DNA from: Leptolyngbya sp. SIOISBB
GTDB lineage: Bacteria; Cyanobacteriota; Cyanobacteriia; Phormidesmidales; Phormidesmidaceae
NCBI GenBank assembly: GCA_010671905.1
Contig: JAAHII010000001.1
Location: forward strand, 6,658,026 to 6,722,025
Direction: 5' to 3'
DNA length: 64,000 nucleotides
The notes beneath the pieces were generated by a model that was not told the origin of the DNA, did no database searches, and saw nothing but the letters and a program-made list of their open reading frames with translations. Shown one piece after another: positions 34,659-44,156 of the stretch. Numbering within the stretch: the first letter of the stretch is position 1; each line of letters starts with the position of its first letter. The position numbers were made by a program, and so were the translations under genes.

Positions 34659-37561
34659 GTGATGTTTGTTCTGTTACGACGACTAACAACGATTCGCTCT
34701 CAACTGATGTTTGGCTTTGGGGCCATTTTGCTAGTGAGCTTTACCAGTTCTGCGATTGGCTACCGCAGCCTGATGCAATTACGCAATACGAGCCAAACTC
34801 TACTCGAAAGTTCGGCGCGAGTGCGCGAACTCAGTTTAGAACTCCAGAGAAATTTTCTGGCCGCTCGACAAGCCGAAGAAATTTACCTCAATCGTTGGAA
34901 AACCACCATCACCACTGAAGATGCTCGAGCGCTCGTTCAGGCTAAGGAGCAAGCCTTAGCGGCCGCCCGTCAAAATCTTTCTGACCTGACGACCCTAGAG
35001 GGCCGGAATTCAGACTTATCACAAGAATTAGCCTTACTAGAATCACTGTTTCTCAATTATGAATCGGCCTTCGACGCTACCGTTGCCCGGATTCAAGCCA
35101 GCCCCCAAGATCGGGCTTTTCAAGCTCGCATTCGGCAGCTCTTTCAGGCCATGGCAACAATGGCAGAGCCGGCCTCTGAACAACGCACCTTGCGAAACAC
35201 CCTCTGGATGATCGTGGCTAAAGAGCAAGCCTATTTCAATTTGGGCGATCCACAATATCTCACTGATGTTCGTAACGAACTCGAAAACTTAGCCATCTTA
35301 AGTCAACAGACTCCGAGCTCTGAAGATGGCCCAAATTTCCCTAGTGAGATTCAAACCTATTTGACAGACTTAAATGCCGCGCTATTGCTGGAGCAACAGG
35401 TGCAAGTAAACACCATTGTGGCGGACAGCATTAATCGGGAAATCGATCGTATTATCCAAACAATTGAAGCCACGACCCAGGCGAGAACCCAAGCCGCCCG
35501 TTTAGAACTGGCAAATACAGCCGCCCAAAGTAGTGCCGCCTTGCTCGCAACAGCCTTGACCGCTTTAGGGTTAACGGTTTGGGCCTGCTTGTGGTTAGGG
35601 AGGCGGATTATGCAGCCCATTACCGCTCTAAAGTACGCAGCCGAACGCGTCAGTGCCGGAGACTTGAATTACCAGCTACAGTTACCGGGGCAAGGCGAAT
35701 TTTCAGTGGTCGCCACGACGTTTAACAAAATGCTGGAGCAACTACGCCATACCTTGACGGATCTGGAGTTCCAGATTTCCGAACGGACGGCTGCTTTAGC
35801 GACTTCTCATCAGTCCTTGCAGGAAAAAACTCAGTCATTAGCCGTCGCCCTCCAGCAACTTCGAGACAGTGAGACCAACTATAAATCGCTCTTAGAAAAC
35901 CTCCAGGCTGGCGTTGTCGTTCATGACCGCGACACCACTATTTTGTTGTGCAATCACATGGCTTCCCAACTTTTGGGGATGTCAGCTAACCAGCTCGAGG
36001 GGCAACAAGCGATTTACCCAACCTGGGCATTAATCGATGAATTTGGGGGGGCGTTAGCGCCTGAGCAATATCCCGTTAATCAAGTCATCACGACTCAACG
36101 CCCCCTGCATAACTACGTTATTGGGATTCAGCAAGGTCCCCCGAGGCAAACGGTCTGGGCCTTAGTGAACGCTTTCCCAGTGATGAATGACCAGCAGTCA
36201 CTACAAAAAGTCGTGGTGACTTTTAACGACATTACTGAACGGAAATTAGCCGAAGAATCCTTGCGCCACCGCGCCCTCCATGATGCGTTGACCGATCTGC
36301 CCAATCGCACCTTACTCTTAGAGCGATTAGATCATGCTCTGCAACAAGCTCAGCGCCAATCAGCCCAGCGCTTTGCGGTGTTGTTTATTGACCTCAATCG
36401 ATTCAAAGTCATTAACGACAGCCTGGGTCACACGATTGGCGATCAATTGCTGATTCAGGTTGGCCAGCTTTTGCTGAATCAAGTCAGAGCAGTCGACACT
36501 GTGGCTCGATTAGGGGGGATGAATTCGTCATCCTGCTAGAGCAAGTTCAAAGTCCGCAGGAAGTCATTTATGTGGTGGAACGCATTCAAGCCAAACTCCA
36601 AGCGCCGATGACGCTCAAGGGGCACACCATGTTCACGTCAGCCAGTATCGGCATTGCTCTCAGTCATCCGAATTATCAGCGCGGTCAAGATATCTTGCGT
36701 GATGCGGATAATGCCATGTATCGGGCTAAAGCTAAAGGCCAATCAAACTACGAAATCTTTGATCCAGAAATGCATGCTGTGGCTCTGCGGCTCTTAAAAC
36801 TAGAGACCGATCTGCGACAAGCGATCGCCGATCAGACATTTTGTTTGCGGTATCAGCCGATTATCGAGCTCGCGTCACGGCAACTCATGGGCTTCGAAGC
36901 CCTCGTTCGTTGGCAACATCCCAACTATGGCTTAGTCACTCCCGATCAGTTCATTCCGCTGGCGGAAGAAACGGGCTTGATTATGCCCCTGAGTGAGTGG
37001 ATTTTGCAAGCAGCCTGTGAGCAAATGAGTCACTGGTATCAAAAGATGGCTCTCACCTATCCTCTGAAGATCAGTGTCAACATTGCTGCAGGTCAGTTCC
37101 AGAATGCGCTGTTTGTCGAAAAGCTCGATCAGGCACTGGCTCAAACCCAGCTACCTGCCACCAGCCTCAAACTAGAAGTCACCGAAAGTGTCTTACTCGA
37201 AAATGTCGATGCTGTGCTCTCGACCTTGTCGCAGCTTAAACAACGCCAGATCGAAATTAGTCTAGATGACTTCGGCACGGGGTATTCGTCTCTTAGCTAT
37301 CTCAAACAATTTCCCATCGACACCCTGAAGATCGACAAATCTTTTGTTGATAGTTTGGAACGGGACGGCGATGCCAGCCTAGTTCAGGCGATTATTCAAA
37401 TTGCGAATTCGTTAAAGATGACCGTGGTGGCTGAAGGGGTGGAAACGCCGACTCAGCAAGCCTGGTTACAAAAGCTAGGGTGTGGGGCAATTCAGGGTTA
37501 CTTGATTAGTCCGCCGTTGGATGTCGCTGCCGCTGAGCACTTTATGCGCACTTTTTCTTGA
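34659..37561 (+). pseudogene. Membrane sensor with HAMP-PAS-GGDEF-EAL domains, frameshifted within the GGDEF motif
   Basis: The first frame (34659-36539) encodes an N-terminal membrane helix, a helical periplasmic sensor of about 270 residues, a second helix (LLATALTALGLTVWACLWL), HAMP, coiled coil, a PAS domain and the first part of GGDEF. The G6 run at 36513-36518 breaks the frame: with seven G the sequence reads LGGDEFVILLEQV. Then the EAL domain follows (GFEALVRWQHP, VTESVLLE, DDFGTGYSSLSYL, KIDKSF, AEGVE). Repaired, it is about 967 residues and could both make and degrade cyclic di-GMP. The adjacent binding-protein gene is the likely ligand receptor. Confidence 0.88.
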
Positions 37562-37594
37562 CGGCTAACGCCTGCCCGAGCATAGGGCCGCACC

Positions 37595-39322
37595 TTAGGA
37601 CTGAAACTGTTGACTATAGAGGTAAGCATAGCGATCGCCCCGTGCGAGCAAGTCTTCATGGGTCCCCGATTCAACGATTTGGCCTTGTTCGAGTACTAAA
37701 ATCCGATCCGCATTGCGCACTGTGGCTAGACGGTGCGCAATGATGAAGGCCGTGCGATCGCCCATCAACCGCTCTAGGGCCTCTTGCACCAGATTTTCCG
37801 ATTCGGAGTCCAGGGCCGAAGTCGCTTCATCCAGAATGAGAATGCGGGGATTAAGTAAGACCGCCCGGGCGATCGCGATGCGCTGACGCTGCCCTCCCGA
37901 CAGGTTCACACCGCGCTCCCCCACCCAAGCGAAATAACCTTGAGAAAATTGACTGATAAAGTCGTGGGCGTTGGCCACTTTAGCTGCTGCTTCAACGGCT
38001 TTAAGGTCAAATTCGGTTTGGCCAAAGGCGATGTTTTCGGCAATGGTGCCTGAAAACAAGACGGTTTCTTGAGGCACAATTCCGATCTGCCGCCGCAGAC
38101 TCTTAAGGGTGACTGCCGCAATGTCTTCGCCATCAATCAGGATTTGACCTGACTGCGGATCGTAAAATCGAGGTAAGAGGTTGACCAAGGTGGTTTTGCC
38201 CGCACCTGAAGAGCCCACTAAAGCGATCTTCTCCCCTGGTTTGGCCAACAAATTAATGCCTTGCAAAACGGGTTCCCCAGCCCGGTATTGAAAGGTGACC
38301 TGGCGATATTCCACTTTGCCCGTCACCGCTGGTAGCGGATGAGCATCTGGCGTTTCCTCCACACCGGGCGCGATCGCCGTCAACTCAAATACGCGATCGA
38401 CCGACGCTTCCGCTTCTTTGAAGAGGTTGTAATTTTCTGTCGTGTGGGTAATCGGGTCAATCAGCAACAGGCCCGCTGTGACATAGCTAGCGAAAGCGGC
38501 TCCGGTGAGATTGCCCGTCGAGATTTGCCAACTGCCCACTAAAAACAGCACTAGAATGATGCCTGCATAAAGTATCCCAATCACGGGATACTGCACCGCC
38601 AACAGCCAGGCCGTCCGATATTTAGCATCGTAGTGGCGCTTAGACTCAACTTGAAAGCGATCAACAACGTAGTCTTCTGCTGCAAAGGCTCGAATTAAGC
38701 GGATCCCGCCAAAGACTTCGGTGAGCTGCGACGACAGATCAGACACTAGGTTTTGGCTCGTGCGAGAATACTGCAGCATGCGATCGCCAAACCACCCCAC
38801 CAGCGCGGCAAACGCGGGCACAATAATCAACATGGTCAGAGTTAACTGCCAGTTGAGATACACCATGTAGGTGAGCACCACCACCAACTGCAAAATGCTG
38901 GGAACAAAGTCTTGAAATAGCTTTTTGACCACTTCTCCAATGCGGTCAACATCTTCGGTTAAGCGATAAGTGAGGTCACCGGTCTGGGCCTTTTCAAAAT
39001 AGGCCAGACTCAGGCGCTGGAGATGGCGATACGTCTCGACCCGCAGTTTGAGGGCCACTTCCAGGGCGGCCTTAGACATGAGGGAATCTTGTCCGTACTG
39101 TCCCAGCTTATGAATCACAAATCCGGCAATGGTAATCGCCGCCAACCGGGCTAGGGCGAGCACTTCGCCTTGCACCAATAGCGATAACATTTCCCCCGAT
39201 AACCAGGCCAAAATCGGCCAAAACGCCGTGAATACCAGCGTACACAGTAGGGCATAAAAGATCGTGCGCCACTGTTCGCGGACATAGGGGGACAGATTTA
39301 AATATTTTGAGCGGGGGGCCAA
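37595..39322 (-). CDS. MsbA/lipid-type ABC exporter (fused membrane and ATPase domains)
   Basis: The 575-residue half-transporter has six membrane helices in residues 15-310 and a C-terminal ATPase: Walker A GSSGAGKTT, signature LSGGQRQRIAIARA, Walker B ILILDEATSALD and switch IIAHRL. It would work as a homodimer in the plasma membrane, exporting lipid, polysaccharide precursor or peptide. The TTG at 39322 is forced by a TGA just upstream; an internal start is possible. It converges with the GGDEF-EAL gene with only 33 bases between. Confidence 0.9.
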   Translation of the reverse strand: MAPRSKYLNLSPYVREQWRTIFYALLCTLVFTAFWPILAWLSGEMLSLLVQGEVLALARLAAITIAGFVIHKLGQYGQDSLMSKAALEVALKLRVETYRHLQRLSLAYFEKAQTGDLTYRLTEDVDRIGEVVKKLFQDFVPSILQLVVVLTYMVYLNWQLTLTMLIIVPAFAALVGWFGDRMLQYSRTSQNLVSDLSSQLTEVFGGIRLIRAFAAEDYVVDRFQVESKRHYDAKYRTAWLLAVQYPVIGILYAGIILVLFLVGSWQISTGNLTGAAFASYVTAGLLLIDPITHTTENYNLFKEAEASVDRVFELTAIAPGVEETPDAHPLPAVTGKVEYRQVTFQYRAGEPVLQGINLLAKPGEKIALVGSSGAGKTTLVNLLPRFYDPQSGQILIDGEDIAAVTLKSLRRQIGIVPQETVLFSGTIAENIAFGQTEFDLKAVEAAAKVANAHDFISQFSQGYFAWVGERGVNLSGGQRQRIAIARAVLLNPRILILDEATSALDSESENLVQEALERLMGDRTAFIIAHRLATVRNADRILVLEQGQIVESGTHEDLLARGDRYAYLYSQQFQS

Positions 39323-39769
39323 GCGATCGCCTCATCATATTCTGCATTTTCCACGCTATCAGGTTCTGGCAAGCGCAACCGTTGTGAGTTATTCGTCATC
39401 CTGGCTCCGCAGTTGCAACCTCCCATGCAGCAGCTAGCCCCAGTAAAATCAAGGCTTTACAGAGATCCGCCGAACCGCCAAGTTACCCCCAACAACCGAT
39501 TGATCATTCATTGCTCGTTCACTAGAGCGCATGTAGATAAGGTGGAGGAATTCTCAGGAAATCTGGCATTCCCTTCATGCAAGTTCATCAACAAAGATTA
39601 AATAACAAAAGACAGGAATTCAAAAGCCTAGAATTGTTGAATTCTCGCTAGTCCGGGTATTTTGCGAGGACAATTGCAAGTTATTTTTTATTTTTATTCC
39701 CAAGAGTAAACTCGGTTTTAAGAATTTTCATTGTAAGTTAAGAGTGGTCAGAGCCATCGTTTTTATTGC
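39323..39769. other. Intergenic region, no gene seen
   Basis: About 450 bases. The left half is mixed; the right half (39600-39740) is AT-rich and probably contains the promoter for the small gene that follows. A HIP1 core lies at its left edge. No repeat or RNA gene was recognised. Confidence 0.4.
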
Positions 39770-39814
39770 TTGGCTCTTTCTTTTAAGTCGCTGTTTCGTG
39801 CTGGTTTTAATGCT

Positions 39815-40036
39815 ATGAACCCTAAGAACAAAAGCTTTTATAACTTTGCGATCGCTCCTGGTACCCGTGACCACAAGGGCTATTTTGTTCAAGATGGCAC
39901 TTATAACCTGGTGCGAGTCGAAGATTCTGGTTGGGCATTTATTTGTCAAGATAATCACACCTGCTACTACGTTGATCCCGAAACTTTGTCAGAAGTCTGT
40001 GATCTAGAAGACTATGCTTTGGTCGCGGGAGAGTAG
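39815..40036 (+). CDS. Small hypothetical protein
   Basis: The 73-residue protein from ATG 39815 (88 residues from TTG 39770) reads NFAIAPGTRDHKGYFVQDGT, then GWAFICQDNHTCYYVDPETL and an acidic end. It looks like a compact beta-rich domain and has two Cys. No family is recognised. An AT-rich upstream region and normal codon use support coding. Confidence 0.55.
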   Translation: MNPKNKSFYNFAIAPGTRDHKGYFVQDGTYNLVRVEDSGWAFICQDNHTCYYVDPETLSEVCDLEDYALVAGE

Positions 40037-40181
40037 TGTTACATCCGTTAATATCTGCAATTCAGCAGCTTTGGTGTTGATGGTGTTAGCGAACATCAAA
40101 GTTGACTTGTGAAGAGAGGTTCGCTGCCTAAAAGAGTCGGGATAGATGATGAGTAAAACTGGTGATCAGGCGATCGGAGAA

Positions 40182-40382
40182 CTAGGAAGTTAACTCGTTG
40201 GAAGTCCATTCCTGACCTTTTTGTAGCCAGCAATTCTTGCGGTGCCAATGAATGCTAAAGTCCGCCTGAATGTCAGTGCCAAATCCTGTTTGATACCCCC
40301 TTCTCAGGTCAACGTGCTTCACCCCCAGCCTCAGCAAACTAGACCCATGATGTTGTGTCGGCAGTTTATGCAGAATCGCCAA
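40182..40382 (-). CDS. Doubtful small ORF
   Basis: A 66-codon reverse frame beginning at TTG, basic and rich in His and aromatics (FGTDIQADFSIHWHRKNCW). The amino acid mix looks fairly protein-like, but no ribosome site, family or context supports it. It could be a fragment of a lost gene. Apart from this, 40037-40476 shows nothing but HIP1 cores near 40401. Confidence 0.25.
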   Translation of the reverse strand: MAILHKLPTQHHGSSLLRLGVKHVDLRRGYQTGFGTDIQADFSIHWHRKNCWLQKGQEWTSNELTS

Positions 40383-40476
40383 CTGTCATAGTTTGGTTTG
40401 CGATCGCGATCGGGCGATTTGGACCCGGGTCAAAAACATGAGAGCCTGATCTCACAGTGCTTTTGGGTTAGGCATT

Positions 40477-41325
40477 ATGGCATCCCAATGGGAAAGACTC
40501 CTCAAAAATACCGGTCGGTGGGTCGGCTCCTTTACTCGGCTGTCTCCGCAGGGCGAATTATTATCTGACATCCCCACTGTGGTTGAATTGAAGCCCTTAG
40601 ACCACGGCAATTTAATGTATCAGACGGTTACCAAGCAGCCACCCGGAAAACCACCGGAGGAGATGGTGCTGCAATACCGAACGCTGGCAAGAAATTTGCT
40701 GTTTTTGGAAAACGGAGCGTTTTCCCAAGGGGCCATGCAGTGGGGGCCATTTTCAGGATTCGGCGCGGAGTTGGGCCTCATGGTCGACAACCATCGCCTA
40801 CGGTTGGTGCAGCTCTTTGACAACCATCGCGAATTCCAACAACTCACTTTAATTCGCGAACACCGAGAAGGGACCGCACCCTCTACACGGTCGAAATTGA
40901 TGGTGGACGACCTGGTCGGCACTTGGGAAGGAGAAGCCGTCACTGTCTACCCCGATTTACAACCTGATGACACCTACGCCACGCACCTAGAAATTACCCA
41001 CCAGAACGGCACAGTGGAGCAAACTTTGCAGTTTGGCGAAACGGCACCGCCCATCAAATCTCAAGGAGTGGTTAGTGGCGATCGCATTTTGTTCACGTCG
41101 GGTAGTCAGTCAGTACAGGTGTTGCTGTTGCCAGATGGGGCGTCGTCGACTTGTCCCGTCCAGATTGAGCCACGTCAACCGCTCTTTCTGGAAGTCGGTT
41201 GGCTTATCTCTCCCCATCACCGTCAACGGCTGATTCGTCAATATTCCGCTCAGGGCACCTGGGTGAGTCTGACCCTGGTGGATGAAACCAAGGTGGATAC
41301 CCAACGTGTTAGCCAGCCGGACTGA
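40477..41325 (+). CDS. DUF3598 family protein
   Basis: The 282-residue protein begins SQWERLLKNTGRWVGSFTRLSPQGELL and has an internal second repeat starting DLVGTWEGEAVTVYPDL. This two-lobed layout with W-x-G-x-F/A starts matches the cyanobacterial DUF3598 family, which is thought to have a lipocalin-like barrel distantly related to phycobiliprotein lyases. Its function is not established. A hairpin follows at 41400. Confidence 0.8.
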   Translation: MASQWERLLKNTGRWVGSFTRLSPQGELLSDIPTVVELKPLDHGNLMYQTVTKQPPGKPPEEMVLQYRTLARNLLFLENGAFSQGAMQWGPFSGFGAELGLMVDNHRLRLVQLFDNHREFQQLTLIREHREGTAPSTRSKLMVDDLVGTWEGEAVTVYPDLQPDDTYATHLEITHQNGTVEQTLQFGETAPPIKSQGVVSGDRILFTSGSQSVQVLLLPDGASSTCPVQIEPRQPLFLEVGWLISPHHRQRLIRQYSAQGTWVSLTLVDETKVDTQRVSQPD

Positions 41326-41399
41326 AGCCCAGACGCTCATGCCACAGTCGAAGACCAGTCCCCTAGGAGCATATCGCTAACTGGGTTGCTGAAAAACTG

Positions 41400-41430
41400 G
41401 GTCTCAGAGTCAGTCAAAGATTCTGAGACC
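41400..41430. terminator. Hairpin, possible terminator after the DUF3598 gene
   Basis: GGTCTCAGA (41400-41408) pairs with TCTGAGACC (41422-41430) with a 13-base loop. The following tract is only weakly T-rich, so termination is plausible rather than certain. Confidence 0.5.
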
Positions 41431-41503
41431 TGATTCTGGTGTAGCTTCCCCAATACTGAGAGGCTATGATTAGGTTGCAAAAATCATCTGTAGGAATACG
41501 TAG

Positions 41504-41929
41504 GTGTCATCAGTCTGCCCCGTCCTAATTGACTTCAGCGGAGCCGGTTTAGGCTTTGACCGGGCTGAGATGGAAGAGTTTCTTGTGAAACTTGCCGACG
41601 AGATGCAATCGGGCGAATTGGTGGAAGAGGCGCACTTAGCCAGAGAAGTAGATCTGCCAGAGGCATCGAAATCTGGGTTGGCTGCTTTTCTAGTCGGCAT
41701 TCTCACAGCTGAGATTAATCGAGAAAACATCCAGAAAGTAATGGACTTTTTGGGCAATCAGTTTTATGGCAAAACGATAACAGTGGCTGGAGAGTTGGGA
41801 GGAGAAAAGATCGCCTTCAACTTTGAGAATCTGAATACTCAAGAGCTTGATAAAGCTATGGAAAATTTAGATCGTATGGTTGACTTACATATTAAAGTTT
41901 TGGAAACCAAGAAAAACTTCAAAGAGTAA
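41504..41929 (+). CDS. EACC1-like small protein, partner of the caspase gene
   Basis: The 141-residue protein starts with a strand and helix (VLIDFSGAGLGFDRAEMEEFLVKL), then a Leu/Ala segment (GLAAFLVGILTAEINRENI), then strands TITVAGELGGEKIAFNF and a C-terminal helix. This order matches the effector-associated constant component (EACC1) proteins described by Aravind and colleagues, which occur next to caspase or trypsin effectors in multi-domain conflict systems. It ends 22 bases before the caspase start, so they form an operon. Assignment rests on layout and context, not strong identity. Confidence 0.6.
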   Translation: MSSVCPVLIDFSGAGLGFDRAEMEEFLVKLADEMQSGELVEEAHLAREVDLPEASKSGLAAFLVGILTAEINRENIQKVMDFLGNQFYGKTITVAGELGGEKIAFNFENLNTQELDKAMENLDRMVDLHIKVLETKKNFKE

Positions 41930-41951
41930 TCGATTACTGAGCTTTGATGGC

Positions 41952-43994
41952 ATGGGGAAGTACGCACTTTTAATTGGTGTTGGCAAATATGGCGAAGGGC
42001 TGGATTCTTTGCCAACCGCTCCCAACGATGTTGCTGCGTTACAGGATGTACTGAGTAACCCTGATATAGGTGGTTTTGACGGGGTGAAACCTGTTGTGAA
42101 TCCATCTCAACGCGTTATGGCTCAAGAGATACAAGAATGGTTTCACAATCGTGAACCAGAAGATTTGGTAGTTTTGTTTTTTTCTGGACACGGGATCAAA
42201 GACGAGTCCCGCAGGCTGCATTTTGCAGCTTGCGACACCAATAAATCTTTGCTGTCTCTCACAGCTGTTCCGGCTACCTTCATTCATAACTGCATTTGTA
42301 AGTGTAAAGCTAAGCGCCAATTAGTCATTCTTGATTGTTGTTTTAGCGGTGCCTTTGGCGATATGGTTGCCAAAGATGATGGCAGTGTAGACATAAAAAA
42401 AGAACTTGGTGCTGAAGGACGAGTTGTGTTGACATCTACAAGTTCTGTAGATTACTCCTTTGCAGCAACTGATTCTGACTTATCTATTTACACCCGTTAT
42501 CTGATAGAAGGGATTGCAAGCGGAGCAGCAGACGAAGACGGCGATGGCATCATCTCTGTTGATGAACTCCACCGCTTTGCTGGACGTAAAGTGAAAGCAG
42601 TATCACCCGCTATGAGTCCTAAGATAATTGCTCTCAAGGACGAGGGTTACAGGATTCAGTTGGCTCGTTCACCCAAGGATGATCCACACCTCAAATATCG
42701 CAAAGAAGCTGAGAAGCGAGCTAAGACTGGTAAGTTTTCTATTCCGGCAAAACGTCTACTGAATTCTCTACGTCGAGATTTGGGTATTTCGGAATCTGAT
42801 GCTGAAGTAATCGAAGCAGAAGTCCTTAAACCCTTTCAAGAATATCAGCGTAAACTTCAGGAATATCGAAGCACGATCACGGCTTCTCTGGCAGATGAAG
42901 AAGAGCTAAGTGACGATACTATCAATGACCTGGTTGATTACCGAAAGTATCTAGCACTCAAACCTCAGGACGCTGCTGCAATCGAGCAGGAAATGCTTGA
43001 CAGTGAGTTAGATCCTGTTTACCCACCACCGCCACCGCCTAAAAATCCACCACCAGTAGTCACCAACAAAGAACTGATTGAGTGTGAACCTTCAAGGATC
43101 CTTTTTCTCAAAAATATTAAAGACCCTCAGGGGGGATGGTCTTACACGCTTGACCATATCCGAGATATGGGCGGAGACGTCGAAAGCCGAGTGTTCGAGA
43201 TCTATTGGACACCAGATGGGAGAGGAGCCAAATCAGCATCGAAAGGCGATCTAATGATCTTGAATCAACATGCAAAGCTCACGCATGTGGTGGAAATGTT
43301 GGACGATGACGTGAGAGAAAACGAAGCAGGATACTTTCGCTGGGTGCGAATAGTTTGGATCGCAGATATGCATGACTGGTCTAAACTGCCTCATCAGAAA
43401 GACATCCTTGAATTTGTGCCGCCAAACATTGGAGGGGGCACTGCCTATACGCTTGCAAACATGAGTAAGCTACAGGCCACTTGGGAGAGTTTTGAAGCTT
43501 TTCAAAAACACGTTTTTCAGGTGTTAACGAGGACTGAAGCTGAGCAGCGGGGCGAAGCGATAGACATTGAACTGAAATCAGAACAAGGTGTTGACTATAG
43601 CCATTTGCAAGAACTGCTGAGAACTGGCCAGTGGAAGGACGCTGACGAAGAAACATATAAAGTAATGCTGCAAGCGGCGGGTAAAGACGCTGAAGAACGC
43701 GGCTATCTAAAACTGGAAGAGGTGCGTAACTTTCCCTGTAAGGATCTTCAGACAATTGACCAGCTATGGGTTCACTTTAGCGGCGGCAAGTTTGGCCTTA
43801 GTGTGCAGAAGCAAATTTGGGTAGAGGTGGGTGGTAAGCTGGACTTTGGCGAAGGTCAACAAGCCGCGATCGCGGCCTATGAAAAAATGAGCGATCGCAA
43901 CGGCTGGCGTGTAAACAGAAACTATATCTCGTACCGTCAAGTAACTTTTGACACCTCAGCCCCTGTGGGACATCTCCCTTTGGTTGTATATTGA
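41952..43994 (+). CDS. Caspase-like protease with EVE-like and GUN4 domains
   Basis: The 680-residue protein has four parts. Residues 1-235: C14 caspase fold, catalytic His80 in FFSGHG and Cys130 in LDCCFSG. Residues 250-355: charged helical region (SLRRDLGISESDAEVIEAEV). Residues 357-368: Pro linker. Residues 380-525: a domain with KGDLMILNQHAKLTHVVEML and FRWVRIVWIA, which I read as PUA/EVE-like. Residues 545-680: GUN4 tetrapyrrole-binding domain (LQELLRTGQWKDADEET, FPCKDLQTIDQLWVHFSGG, PVGHLPL). The start at 41952 opens the caspase strand; the frame extends 24 codons upstream into the EACC1-like gene. Probable role: a regulated protease in stress or phage response. Confidence 0.85.
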   Translation: MGKYALLIGVGKYGEGLDSLPTAPNDVAALQDVLSNPDIGGFDGVKPVVNPSQRVMAQEIQEWFHNREPEDLVVLFFSGHGIKDESRRLHFAACDTNKSLLSLTAVPATFIHNCICKCKAKRQLVILDCCFSGAFGDMVAKDDGSVDIKKELGAEGRVVLTSTSSVDYSFAATDSDLSIYTRYLIEGIASGAADEDGDGIISVDELHRFAGRKVKAVSPAMSPKIIALKDEGYRIQLARSPKDDPHLKYRKEAEKRAKTGKFSIPAKRLLNSLRRDLGISESDAEVIEAEVLKPFQEYQRKLQEYRSTITASLADEEELSDDTINDLVDYRKYLALKPQDAAAIEQEMLDSELDPVYPPPPPPKNPPPVVTNKELIECEPSRILFLKNIKDPQGGWSYTLDHIRDMGGDVESRVFEIYWTPDGRGAKSASKGDLMILNQHAKLTHVVEMLDDDVRENEAGYFRWVRIVWIADMHDWSKLPHQKDILEFVPPNIGGGTAYTLANMSKLQATWESFEAFQKHVFQVLTRTEAEQRGEAIDIELKSEQGVDYSHLQELLRTGQWKDADEETYKVMLQAAGKDAEERGYLKLEEVRNFPCKDLQTIDQLWVHFSGGKFGLSVQKQIWVEVGGKLDFGEGQQAAIAAYEKMSDRNGWRVNRNYISYRQVTFDTSAPVGHLPLVVY

Positions 43995-44156
43995 AGTAAT
44001 TATGGGATAAATGTTTCTCTTCTCTCGCATCCAGACTTGTAAAGTGTAATCCATAGGCACTTCAGACATTTTCAAACTTTTGTTGCCAGGTTTGAGTTAA
44101 CGCAAAAACAAGGGTTTCAGCCATTCCTTACCTGGCACTGAAGTCGTCATCAATCT

